A stretch of 14,336 nt of DNA from an uncultured Myxococcales bacterium (GCA_937915965.1 CALGHC010000392.1:1-14336), one strand, 5' to 3'. Counted from the first letter of the stretch, positions 7,256-13,409 are shown. A program made the numbers and translations. Notes: generated by a model not told the origin, from the sequence alone.

Positions 7256-8443
7256 TTACGGCCTTCCAAGCAGGATCGCCATGCCTTGACCGCCGCCGAT
7301 GCACGCGCTGCCAATTGCCCAGGCGGCGTCGCGCCGAATCATCTCAAGGGCGAGATGCAGGGTGATTCGCGTGCCGGAGGCGGCCAGCGGGTGACCGACA
7401 GCGATGGCGCCGCCGTTGACGTTGGTACGCTCGCGATCGAGGCCCAGGACCTTCTCCACGGCGAGATACTGCGGCGCGAAGGCCTCATTGACCTCGACAA
7501 GATCCATCTCGGCCAGCGTCCGGCCGGCGTCGGCGAGGGCCTTGCGGATCGCCGGCACCGGGCCGATGCCCATGACGGTCGGGTCACAGCCGACCGCAGC
7601 GTACGAGGCGATGCGGGCCAGGACCGGCCAGCCCTCGGCGCGAGCGCGCTCGCGGGTCGTCACGATCACCGCGGCGGCGCCGTCGACGATGCCCGACGCG
7701 TTGCCGGCGGTGACCCTGCCGTCCTTCTCGAAGACCGCGCGCAGCTTCGCGAGCCCCTCGATGGTCGCCTCGCGCGGGTGCTCGTCGTTCTCGATGACCG
7801 TGTCGCCGCGCCGTGACTTCAGGACCACAGGCCCGATCTCCTCGGCAAAGATGCCGCGAGCTTTGGCTGCGGCGTAGCGGGCCTGGCTGCCCAGGGCGAA
7901 CTCGTCGCAGGCCTCACGGCTGATGTCGTGGTCGCGTGCGAGCTTCTCGGCCGTGTTGGCCATGGCCATCCCGGTGTAGGTGTCGGTCAGGCAGGTCCAC
8001 AGCGTGTCCTCGAATGGCGCTGGCATGCCGAACTTCAGGCCCTTGCGCGCGCCGCGTACCACGTGGGGCGCCTGCGACATGCTCTCGGTGCCGCCCGCCA
8101 GGCAGACCTCTGCGCTGCCCAGCTCGATCGCCGCGGCGGCCTGGGCGATCGCCTCGAAGCCCGAGCCGCACAAGCGGTTGAGCGTCAGCGCGGGCACCTC
8201 GACTCCGCAGCCTGCCCGCAGGCCGACGTGGCGGCCCAGGTAGATGGCGTCGGCCGAGGTCTGCAACACGTTGCCGAAAAAGACCGCGTCGACCGCGGCG
8301 GGGGAGACGCCGGCCGACTGCAGCGCCGCGTTGGCGGCTTCGACGCCGAGATCGGTGGCGGTGAGGCTCTCGAGCGATCCGCCGAATGCGCCAAATGGCG
8401 TTCGCTTGCCCGCGACGATGACGATGTCCTTGTTGAGTTTCAT
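7256..8443 (-). CDS. Acetyl-CoA acyltransferase (3-ketoacyl-CoA thiolase, ACAA2-like)
   Basis: This 395-residue thiolase catalyses CoA-dependent cleavage of 3-ketoacyl-CoA, or the reverse condensation of acetyl-CoA. All three active-site blocks are intact: nucleophilic Cys92 in NRLCGSGFEAI, His351 in NGGAIAVGHPLAASG, and the acid/base Cys381 in SACIGGGQG. NEAFAPQYLAVEKVLGLD and DPTVMGIGPVPAI resemble, from memory, mitochondrial 3-ketoacyl-CoA thiolase (ACAA2) more closely than E. coli AtoB or FadA. The ATG at 8441-8443 follows a strong GGAGGA site. No partner hydratase/dehydrogenase is adjacent; it sits between DUF4202 and RNase J genes, so the physiological direction (beta-oxidation or acetoacetyl-CoA synthesis) cannot be told from context. 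Enzyme class is certain, substrate length is not. Confidence 0.95.
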   Translation of the reverse strand: MKLNKDIVIVAGKRTPFGAFGGSLESLTATDLGVEAANAALQSAGVSPAAVDAVFFGNVLQTSADAIYLGRHVGLRAGCGVEVPALTLNRLCGSGFEAIAQAAAAIELGSAEVCLAGGTESMSQAPHVVRGARKGLKFGMPAPFEDTLWTCLTDTYTGMAMANTAEKLARDHDISREACDEFALGSQARYAAAKARGIFAEEIGPVVLKSRRGDTVIENDEHPREATIEGLAKLRAVFEKDGRVTAGNASGIVDGAAAVIVTTRERARAEGWPVLARIASYAAVGCDPTVMGIGPVPAIRKALADAGRTLAEMDLVEVNEAFAPQYLAVEKVLGLDRERTNVNGGAIAVGHPLAASGTRITLHLALEMIRRDAAWAIGSACIGGGQGMAILLGRP

Positions 8444-8503
8444 GACTTCCTCCGCGTCTGGTTGGCGTTTCGTGGTTGCGCCAGGGGGTGGCGCGCGCCG
8501 CCC

Positions 8504-8532
8504 CTCATACGACACAGGCGTGTTTTTGGGAA
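8504..8532 (-). promoter_or_regulatory. Candidate sigma70-type promoter upstream of the thiolase
   Basis: On the minus strand TTCCCA (8527-8532) and TATGAG (8504-8509) are separated by 17 bases, each matching four of six consensus positions. The site lies about 60 bases before the thiolase start. It includes one of the few AT-richer patches in the 205-base gap between the DUF4202 and thiolase genes. This is a pattern match only; a chance match in this much sequence is quite possible. Confidence 0.22.
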
Positions 8533-8570
8533 GGTGGACGGGCGAAGGCGGGCGCGACGGCGGCGGCGGT

Positions 8571-8630
8571 CGCAAGCGGTCGCGAGCCGTCGCAAGCCGC
8601 CGCAAGCCGTCGCAAGCCGTCGCAAGCCCC
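8571..8630. repeat. Six-copy 10-bp tandem repeat (unit cgcaagccgt)
   Basis: Six consecutive 10-base units fill this stretch. Two are exactly cgcaagccgt (8601-8610, 8611-8620) and the other four differ from it by one or two bases. The array sits in the gap between the end of the DUF4202 gene and the thiolase start, upstream of the candidate thiolase promoter. The period equals about one turn of DNA, so every unit presents the same face of the helix. It could be a slippage-prone array or a protein-binding tract; nothing in the sequence decides between them. Confidence 0.9.
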
Positions 8631-8648
8631 GGCACCGCGTGTTGCCGC

Positions 8649-9242
8649 TCAGTCGCCGGCGAGCGCCCGCTCGACGAGCTTGCGCGCCGCATCCGGCAGA
8701 GTAGAAGCCAACTCCAGGGCCGCGTCATGGCCGGCGGGCGACATCTTCGCCCAGGTCTTGCGCAGGATGTCGATCACCTGGGCTTCGTCGTGGCGCCGCG
8801 CGAAGGCGACGAAGTCGGCCTCCAGGAAGGTGAGGCAGGCGGCGTCCTCCAGGGTCTGTACCTCGGCATCGTGGCCGAGGCGCCGCTTGCGCAGCAGATC
8901 ACGGACCCGGTCGATGGCCTCCTGTTCGTAACCGACCTCCGCGAGGATCGCGGCGGCTCGGTCTGCGTGCATCTCGCCGCAAGCGACGCGCCACTTGAGG
9001 TAGCCGCGTCGGCCCTTGTCGAAGCCGTCTCGCGCCAGGGTCCAGCGCTCGATGTGCTGGCTGCGCGCAGCGAGGCGCAGTGACTCGCTGGCGGCGGGGT
9101 CGAGGCGGTCGACCCAGGCAGCGACCAGGCGGTGGTAGGCGATCGCGCGCGGCTCGGCGGCCTCGCCCTCGCCGAGCTTTCGTGGGTCACCCGCGTGGCT
9201 GGCATCAAAACGGGCGCATGCGGCATCGAATCGGGCGCTCAT
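8649..9242 (-). CDS. DUF4202 domain protein
   Basis: The 197-residue product spans the full DUF4202 family. It opens with FDAACARFDASHAGDPRKL (5-23). It continues with the histidine-containing AARSQHIERWTLARD and an R-GYLKWR segment. It ends with the AEVQTLEDAACLTFLEADF helix and ILRKTWAKMSPAGHDAAL. These conserved blocks are recalled family features. The His/Asp/Glu pattern (QHIERW, then LED) recalls HD-type metal hydrolases, but that link is my inference. There is no signal peptide or membrane segment, so it is cytoplasmic. The ATG at 9240-9242 follows a GAGGAG site. It lies 39 bases downstream of ftsB, probably on the same transcript, and about 205 bases before the thiolase. Family membership is confident; the function is unknown. 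Confidence 0.9.
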   Translation of the reverse strand: MSARFDAACARFDASHAGDPRKLGEGEAAEPRAIAYHRLVAAWVDRLDPAASESLRLAARSQHIERWTLARDGFDKGRRGYLKWRVACGEMHADRAAAILAEVGYEQEAIDRVRDLLRKRRLGHDAEVQTLEDAACLTFLEADFVAFARRHDEAQVIDILRKTWAKMSPAGHDAALELASTLPDAARKLVERALAGD

Positions 9243-9281
9243 ATCGGTCTCCTCACAGGGGGCAGGGCCGTGACGGTGCCG

Positions 9282-9872
9282 CTACTCGAAGACCACGAAC
9301 CGCTCGCCCTTGCGCAGCATTCCGAGCTCGCTGCGGATCGCGTGTTCACGGACCTCGGGGCGGGCGTCCAACGAGCGCAGATGGCGGCTGAGACGCTCAC
9401 CGCGCGCCTGCTCTTCGATCAGCTGCTGCTCGAGGCGCGCGATCTCGCCGCTGTGGTCGCGTACCGGGCAGTCGATCAGCGCTGCGCGGCCGATCACGCC
9501 ACCAATCAGCGCGACGATGACGGAGAGGGCGATGCGGTCGACGACGCGCTCGGTCCAGCGTCGCCTCGCCCGCACGCGCACTGTCTCGACCCAGCGGCGC
9601 GCGTCGGCCGGGACACGGCGAAGGCGGTCGATGCGTGTGGGGCGGTTCGCGGCGGAGGCAGGCGTCCCGATCTCAGCGGCCTGCATGGCAACGTCGGCCA
9701 GCTCGGCCAGTTCGGCCAGCTCGGGCGACTCACTCCGGGTCCTCCCGGCATTGGCGAAGCTCTCGACCCTGGTGGGCGCCTCGGCAACGGAGCGATAGGA
9801 TTCGGTGCGGCCGACCTGGTCGGCGGCGTCGGCGGGCGGGCCGCTGGTGCTGCGGGTGGGTGGGCCGGACAT
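9282..9872 (-). CDS. ftsB: FtsB/DivIC-type septum formation initiator protein with long N-terminal extension
   Basis: FtsB/DivIC proteins are bitopic membrane proteins that link early and late divisome components. The C-terminal part fits: a membrane segment (about 113-133), a coiled coil (about 140-168, IARLEQQLIEEQARGERL) and the conserved closing motif from about 174, including AIRSELGMLRKGERFVVFE (178-196). The usual family length is only 90-130 residues. Here about 110 residues precede the membrane segment and would be cytoplasmic, first Ser/Pro/Ala-rich and then Arg-rich. The ATG at 9870-9872 has a GGAG site 6-7 bases upstream. A GTG at 9953 is possible but has no ribosome binding site. 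It heads the DUF4202 - thiolase - rnj series. The family call is good; whether it is FtsB rather than a paralogue is open. Confidence 0.88.
   Translation of the reverse strand: MSGPPTRSTSGPPADAADQVGRTESYRSVAEAPTRVESFANAGRTRSESPELAELAELADVAMQAAEIGTPASAANRPTRIDRLRRVPADARRWVETVRVRARRRWTERVVDRIALSVIVALIGGVIGRAALIDCPVRDHSGEIARLEQQLIEEQARGERLSRHLRSLDARPEVREHAIRSELGMLRKGERFVVFE
9697..9723. repeat. Three-copy 9-bp tandem repeat inside ftsB
   Basis: Three 9-base units (gccagctcg, gccagttcg, gccagctcg) lie in the N-terminal extension of the FtsB-like gene and encode ELA-ELA-ELA on the minus strand. Because the unit is a multiple of three, copy changes would keep the frame. It is short enough to be coincidental alone, but it matches the repeat-rich character of the window. 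Confidence 0.75.
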
Positions 9873-9956
9873 CGGCGCTCCAGCGACCTGAACACCCGCT
9901 CCGGTCGGGTCCGCCTCGTTGGCGCGGACCAGGTCGCGGGTATTGGCACGCACAGC

Positions 9957-9984
9957 AGCATGGGTGGGCGCCGATCGGCGTCAA
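9957..9984 (-). promoter_or_regulatory. Candidate promoter with palindromic spacer upstream of ftsB
   Basis: On the minus strand TTGACG (9979-9984) is followed after 16 bases by CATGCT (9957-9962), about 85 bases before the ftsB ATG. The spacer region contains a perfect 12-base palindrome, CGCCGATCGGCG (9969-9980), which would sit between the -35 and -10 boxes like an operator. The -10 match is weak (three of six). Placement at the head of the gene cluster makes it plausible, but it remains a pattern match. Confidence 0.27.
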
Positions 9985-10024
9985 GTTCTTGGCATTTGCT
10001 TTGTTGCACCAGGCGGAATGCCCC

Positions 10025-10078
10025 GGTCTACGCGGGTCTACACAGGTCTACGCAGGTCAACGCAGGTCGGTCTACGAC
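10025..10078. repeat. Imperfect 10-bp tandem repeat (unit ggtctacgca) next to the kinase stop codon
   Basis: Four consecutive 10-base units (ggtctacgcg, ggtctacaca, ggtctacgca, ggtcaacgca; 10025-10064) are followed by a 4-base insertion and a fifth copy at 10069-10078. The last copy contains the stop codon of the histidine kinase gene (10072-10074, reading TAG on the minus strand). The array therefore runs from the kinase 3' end into the 199-base gap before ftsB. It is unrelated in sequence to the 10-bp array at 8571 but has the same period. Confidence 0.88.
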
Positions 10079-11946
10079 GGCGCCGGCGTGCCGTGCGGAT
10101 CGGCCTCGTCGAGCGCCGGACGCCGCCCGGTCGAGCCGATATCCCGCCGAATCCGCAGCGCGAAGGTGGCGCCGCCCCCCGGCGTGTCTCGGTAGGTAAC
10201 CTGTCCGCCATGCGCCGCCGCGAACTGCCTGACCATCGCCAGGCCCAGGCCGGTTCCGCCCTTCTTGCCGCTCGTCGCGAAGGCTTCAAACATGCGGTGG
10301 CGAAACTCGGTGGGTACGCCGCCGCCGCTGTCGGCAAAGGTCAGCAAAAGGTCGTCGGCGCCGTCGTCGGTACATTGGCTGATCGAGAGCGAGACCCGTC
10401 CGGCGCCGGTGCCGGTATCTGCGTCGATCATCGCGTCACGGGCGTTGCGCGCGAGGTTCTGGACGACCCGCAGCAGCTTGATGCTGTCGATCAGGGCTAT
10501 TCCGCGGTAGCCGGCTTCGACCGCGACCTCGACGCCGGTATCGCGGAAGATCTCGCCCATCAGCTCGGCGGCCTCGTCGGCGAAGTGGTTCATCAGCACC
10601 TTGCGCACAAAGAGATCGCTCTCGCCGCGGGCGAAGGCCAGGACCTCTCCGGACATCTGCGTGACCCGTTCGAGCTGGGTCTGGACCGATCGCGACAACT
10701 CGGCGCGTCTCTTCGGATCTTCCGTATTCTCCATCATCTGGACGTAGCCCGAGGCGATCGTCATCGGCGTCTTGAAGTCGTGCAGGATGCCGGCAAGCGT
10801 CCGGCCGATCAGACTGAGGCGGTCTTCGCGCTCGACGCGATCGCGCTCGAGTCGCCCGCCGATCGCCCGCGACACCTGCTGACCGATGAGCGCGATCACC
10901 TGGCCGTCTGCTTCATCCCAGCGGGTCGCTCCGCTGGCCCGGCCGAACACCCCCAGCGCGCCGACCGGTCGGCCGTCGATCTCGATGGGCAGCAGCAGGC
11001 CGGAGCCCGCCAGCCCTTCGAGGCCCTCCTCGGCGGCGAGGCGGTCGCGCTGCTTGGGCTTGAGTGTCGACAGATCGAGCGGCAGACCGGTCGCGATCAC
11101 CTGGCCCGAGAGGCCGACGGGCGTGTCGACCGGCCGCACTTCGAGGGCGTCTGCGCCGGCGAGGCGATGGATCACCATGCCGCCAACTGGCGTGCGCAGC
11201 GCGATCTGCGCGGCGACCACGGGCACCGCGCTCATGATGCGATCGAGCAGCTGAGCGATCACCGTGTCGAGGTCCGAGGCGTCATTGAGGTCGCGCTCGA
11301 TCATGTACAAGAGGTCGATCTCGCGCAGCTTCGCCTCGACTCGCTGGCGGGCGTCGGTCACCTCGATCTGGCGCGACAGCAGGGCGTTGTAGAGGTTGGT
11401 GTTGACGATCGAGATCGCCGCGAGCGCCATGATGGTGCGCAACATCATCTCGTCTTCGACGCTGAAGTAGCCCGCACGCTTGTTGAGCACCTGGGCGACA
11501 CCGATGAGCTCGCCGTCGCGGTCGGTAACTGGCTGGCAGATCATCGACGTGGTGCGGTAGCCGATGCGCTCGTCCCAGCGGGCGTCAAAGCGCGGATCGA
11601 GGTAGGCGTCCTTGACGTTGACGGTGCGCCCGGTTGCCGCGACCCAACCCGATAGACCTTCGCCAATGGCGACGCGAATCTCCTCGCGGCGATTGCCCAG
11701 CGAGACCTTCGACCACAGCTCCCCACCCTGGTCGGAGCGCAGAAAGAGGGTGGATCTTTCGGCGTCGAGCAGCCGGGTGAGCTGCTCCATGATGACCTGC
11801 AGCAGCTCGTCGCTGGTCAGGCGGGTCGACAGCGCGTTGGCGATGGTGAGGATCGCGCCAAAGCGCGGGTCGTCGGCGCTGGCGCGCTCGATGAAATCCT
11901 CGGTCGTGCGCCGCTGCCGTCGGCGTTTGGATTGGATTTCGCTCAT
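10072..11946 (-). CDS. Soluble sensor histidine kinase with two GAF domains
   Basis: The 624-residue product has no membrane segment. After a short Arg-rich start come GAF domain 1 (about 43-185), a coiled linker (190-212), GAF domain 2 (about 220-365) and a kinase core. The phosphoacceptor is His389 in GILHDFKTPMTIASGY, a DFKTP variant of the usual H-E-x-x-T-P box. The ATPase domain has the N box NLARNARDAM (497-506), G1 DSGGG (539-543) and G2 GGTGLGLA (563-570), so it should be active. GAF1 resembles the small-molecule or redox-sensing type, but the ligand cannot be named. The ATG at 11944-11946 has a GGAG site; the frame extends upstream without good support. No response regulator lies in the window, so it is an orphan kinase. 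Assignment as a kinase is secure. Confidence 0.93.
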   Translation of the reverse strand: MSEIQSKRRRQRRTTEDFIERASADDPRFGAILTIANALSTRLTSDELLQVIMEQLTRLLDAERSTLFLRSDQGGELWSKVSLGNRREEIRVAIGEGLSGWVAATGRTVNVKDAYLDPRFDARWDERIGYRTTSMICQPVTDRDGELIGVAQVLNKRAGYFSVEDEMMLRTIMALAAISIVNTNLYNALLSRQIEVTDARQRVEAKLREIDLLYMIERDLNDASDLDTVIAQLLDRIMSAVPVVAAQIALRTPVGGMVIHRLAGADALEVRPVDTPVGLSGQVIATGLPLDLSTLKPKQRDRLAAEEGLEGLAGSGLLLPIEIDGRPVGALGVFGRASGATRWDEADGQVIALIGQQVSRAIGGRLERDRVEREDRLSLIGRTLAGILHDFKTPMTIASGYVQMMENTEDPKRRAELSRSVQTQLERVTQMSGEVLAFARGESDLFVRKVLMNHFADEAAELMGEIFRDTGVEVAVEAGYRGIALIDSIKLLRVVQNLARNARDAMIDADTGTGAGRVSLSISQCTDDGADDLLLTFADSGGGVPTEFRHRMFEAFATSGKKGGTGLGLAMVRQFAAAHGGQVTYRDTPGGGATFALRIRRDIGSTGRRPALDEADPHGTPAPS

Positions 11947-12092
11947 CTGCGCTCCGCTGGGCGGCCGCGTGTCGTCGGGGCCATCCGCAGTTTGGCCCGA
12001 TGCGGCGACGAAGCGCAATCACGGTGACTGTGCCCTGCCGCGCATCGTGCCGCGCGGCTCTCGCCATGGCGGTCGCCCATCCAACTCGTCAC

Positions 12093-12118
12093 GGTCGTTC
12101 TCTGCGTGGTCGTTTCTC
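12093..12118. promoter_or_regulatory. Direct repeat upstream of the kinase gene, possible regulator site
   Basis: ggtcgttctc (12093-12102) and ggtcgtttctc (12108-12118) form a near-perfect direct repeat with a 15-base period, about 150 bases before the kinase start in the 193-base gap between the unknown protein gene and the kinase. Direct half-sites at about 1.5 helical turns could bind a transcription factor. No matching promoter boxes were found, so the role is speculative. The rest of the gap is featureless GC-rich sequence. Confidence 0.25.
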
Positions 12119-12139
12119 GACGTGGCCGGGCGGGGTGCT

Positions 12140-13123
12140 CTACGTGGCCGGGCAGGTCGCCCGGCCCAGCCAGGTCTCGGCGAGCCAATTGAGCGAAACC
12201 GCCTGCTGACGCAAGGTCGCGTCCAGCCCCGCAGCCGTCTCCGAAGAACCGTTGGTCGGCGCGGCGCGGGCGTGTTGCAGCCAACTCGCCAGCTCGAAAT
12301 GATGCAGCAGACAGGCGAAGCGATTGTCTTCGTGACGCAGCAGCGCTGCGAGCGCCTCGTCTGGGCTCGTCGCCGCCAGCAGCTCCGTCGATACATCGAA
12401 CAGCAGGCAGCGCAAGTCCTCGAAGGCTTGCTCGGGATCCGCGCGCACCGTCTCCATTAGCGCCACAAACGCGCCGGCGCTCACGTCGGCCGACTCGGCG
12501 ACCTCGGCCATGGCCGGCAGCTGGGTCTGTAGGAAGTCGCTGTCGGGCGCGTGGCCGATCAGGCGGCCGATCAGATAGATGTCGAAGGCGCTGGCGATCG
12601 CTTCGCCGAGCAGCATGGCATGCGCCGCCAGCGGCTGGTCGCCGTCGCCTAGTGCCGCCGCGGCGAGGTGGTGCCAGGCCATGTGGCACACCACATCGGC
12701 GGGCAAGCCCTCATCGACCAGCGTGTCGCCGCCGCCGCGGGCGTCCCAAAATGCCAGATTGAGGAGCAGCGCGTGGTCCCACCGCTGCGCGTGCGTGGGC
12801 AGGACTTGCACGCGGTAGCCGTCTCGGACCAGCCGCGCTTTGAGATCGGCGTAGAGCGCGACATGCCGAAATGAAGACTCGTCCTGCAGGTCGAGCTCTA
12901 GCAGCGTGAGGCTGCGCAGCTGAGGCAACGATCTGCCCGGGTCGCCCGGATCGCCGGGAACACCGGGAGCACCGGGAGCACCGGGAACACCGGGAACACC
13001 GGGAGCACTGGGAACACTGGGAACACTGGGAATACTGGGAACACTGGGAACACTGGGAACACTGGGAATACTGGGAACACTGGGAACACCGGGAACACTG
13101 GGAACACCGGGAACGAAGGGCAT
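12140..13123 (-). CDS. Unrecognised protein with N-terminal Ser/Gly-X-Pro tripeptide repeat
   Basis: With the ATG at 13121-13123 (AGCAGG about 6 bases upstream) the product is 327 residues; an ATG two codons earlier is possible. Residues 4-63 are 20 tripeptides of type V/I/A/D-P-S/G, encoded by 9-bp repeats. The rest (about 70-327) is a mainly helical domain rich in Ala, Leu, His and Trp. It has an H147-x3-H151-H152 motif (CHMAWHHLA) and, 23 residues on, GEAIASAFD with E174 and D181. Near the end is another His cluster (LLRHEDNRFACLLHHFELA). Spacing recalls HxxxH...E zinc sites, but the catalytic Glu of HExxH is absent. I do not recognise the family. It precedes the histidine kinase by 193 bases on the same strand and diverges from the amidohydrolase. 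That the domain is coding is likely; the start is less sure. Confidence 0.75.
   Translation of the reverse strand: MPFVPGVPSVPGVPSVPSIPSVPSVPSVPSIPSVPSVPSAPGVPGVPGAPGAPGVPGDPGDPGRSLPQLRSLTLLELDLQDESSFRHVALYADLKARLVRDGYRVQVLPTHAQRWDHALLLNLAFWDARGGGDTLVDEGLPADVVCHMAWHHLAAAALGDGDQPLAAHAMLLGEAIASAFDIYLIGRLIGHAPDSDFLQTQLPAMAEVAESADVSAGAFVALMETVRADPEQAFEDLRCLLFDVSTELLAATSPDEALAALLRHEDNRFACLLHHFELASWLQHARAAPTNGSSETAAGLDATLRQQAVSLNWLAETWLGRATCPAT
12146..12166 (-). other. GC-rich inverted repeat at the 3' end of the repeat-protein gene
   Basis: ggccgggc (12146-12153) and gcccggcc (12159-12166) form a perfect 8-bp stem with a 5-base loop, just inside the last codons of the gene ending at 12140. A second copy of ggccgggc lies at 12124-12131, so the right arm could pair with either copy. 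On the minus transcript there is no T-tract after it, so it is not a standard intrinsic terminator. It may slow transcription or protect the 3' end; this is speculative. Confidence 0.4.
12935..13114. repeat. 20-copy 9-bp tandem repeat encoding (V/I/A/D)-P-(S/G)
   Basis: This is 180 bases of uninterrupted 9-base units. On the plus strand the commonest form is acactggga, giving Val-Pro-Ser on the minus strand; variants give Val-Pro-Gly, Ile-Pro-Ser, Ala-Pro-Gly and Asp-Pro-Gly. The Ser and Gly forms are partly segregated: Gly-type units lie toward the protein's C-terminal side (12935-13006) and Ser-type ones mostly toward the start. This pattern suggests local duplication. Copy-number change by replication slippage would stay in frame. 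Confidence 0.95.
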
Positions 13124-13285
13124 AAGCATCCTGCTTGGCACGCATTGCGGCGAGGCGCGTGCTAGCCGCGAGCTTGGCACACAAGCCCCCGCGCGCAACC
13201 GCACGGACGCCCGCCGCCAATCCACGCAAGCGCTGCCCGACGCCAGCTGGGCGCCTCCCCGCCAACCTCGCCCCGCCGCACCCGT

Positions 13286-13315
13286 TTGACACTCCACGCC
13301 GCTTGCAACGACACT
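13286..13315 (+). promoter_or_regulatory. Candidate sigma70-type promoter for the amidohydrolase
   Basis: A perfect TTGACA (13286-13291) is followed after 18 bases by GACACT (13310-13315), which keeps the two most conserved -10 positions (second A, last T). The predicted start of transcription near 13322 lies about 90 bases before the amidohydrolase ATG and just ahead of a 15-base palindrome. A perfect -35 box in such GC-rich sequence in a divergent region is notable, but the -10 match is weak. Confidence 0.38.
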
Positions 13316-13325
13316 GCCGCCCCGA

Positions 13326-13340
13326 CGCGGTCAGACCGCG
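13326..13340. promoter_or_regulatory. Perfect odd palindrome, candidate repressor operator
   Basis: CGCGGTC-A-GACCGCG has 7-base arms around a single central base. It lies immediately downstream of the candidate promoter, about where a repressor would block initiation. Dimeric regulators such as TetR or GntR types use sites of this shape; which one applies cannot be told, and no regulator gene is in the window. Confidence 0.4.
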
Positions 13341-13341
13341 C

Positions 13342-13371
13342 CGCGTGTGGTCCTTCCGGTCACACCACGCG
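13342..13371. promoter_or_regulatory. Inverted repeat in the amidohydrolase 5' leader
   Basis: CGCGTG (13342-13347) and CACGCG (13366-13371) are inverted copies 18 bases apart. Offset inside them is an alternative inverted pair, GTGTG (13345-13349) and CACAC (13361-13365), so two overlapping pairings are possible. The site lies 39 to 68 bases before the ATG and would be in the mRNA leader if the candidate promoter is used. It could be a second operator or an RNA hairpin. Confidence 0.3.
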
Positions 13372-13409
13372 CCTTTCGGGCGGCCCGGCCCCAAGCAGGA
13401 GGATCCTCG

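Noticed and set aside
9990..10008. Sigma54-like TGGCAT...TTGCA on the plus strand
   Set aside because: The spacing between the two elements is 8 bases instead of 5, and no rightward gene follows it.
12935..13114. CRISPR-like array
   Set aside because: The units are contiguous 9-mers without spacers and keep an open reading frame.
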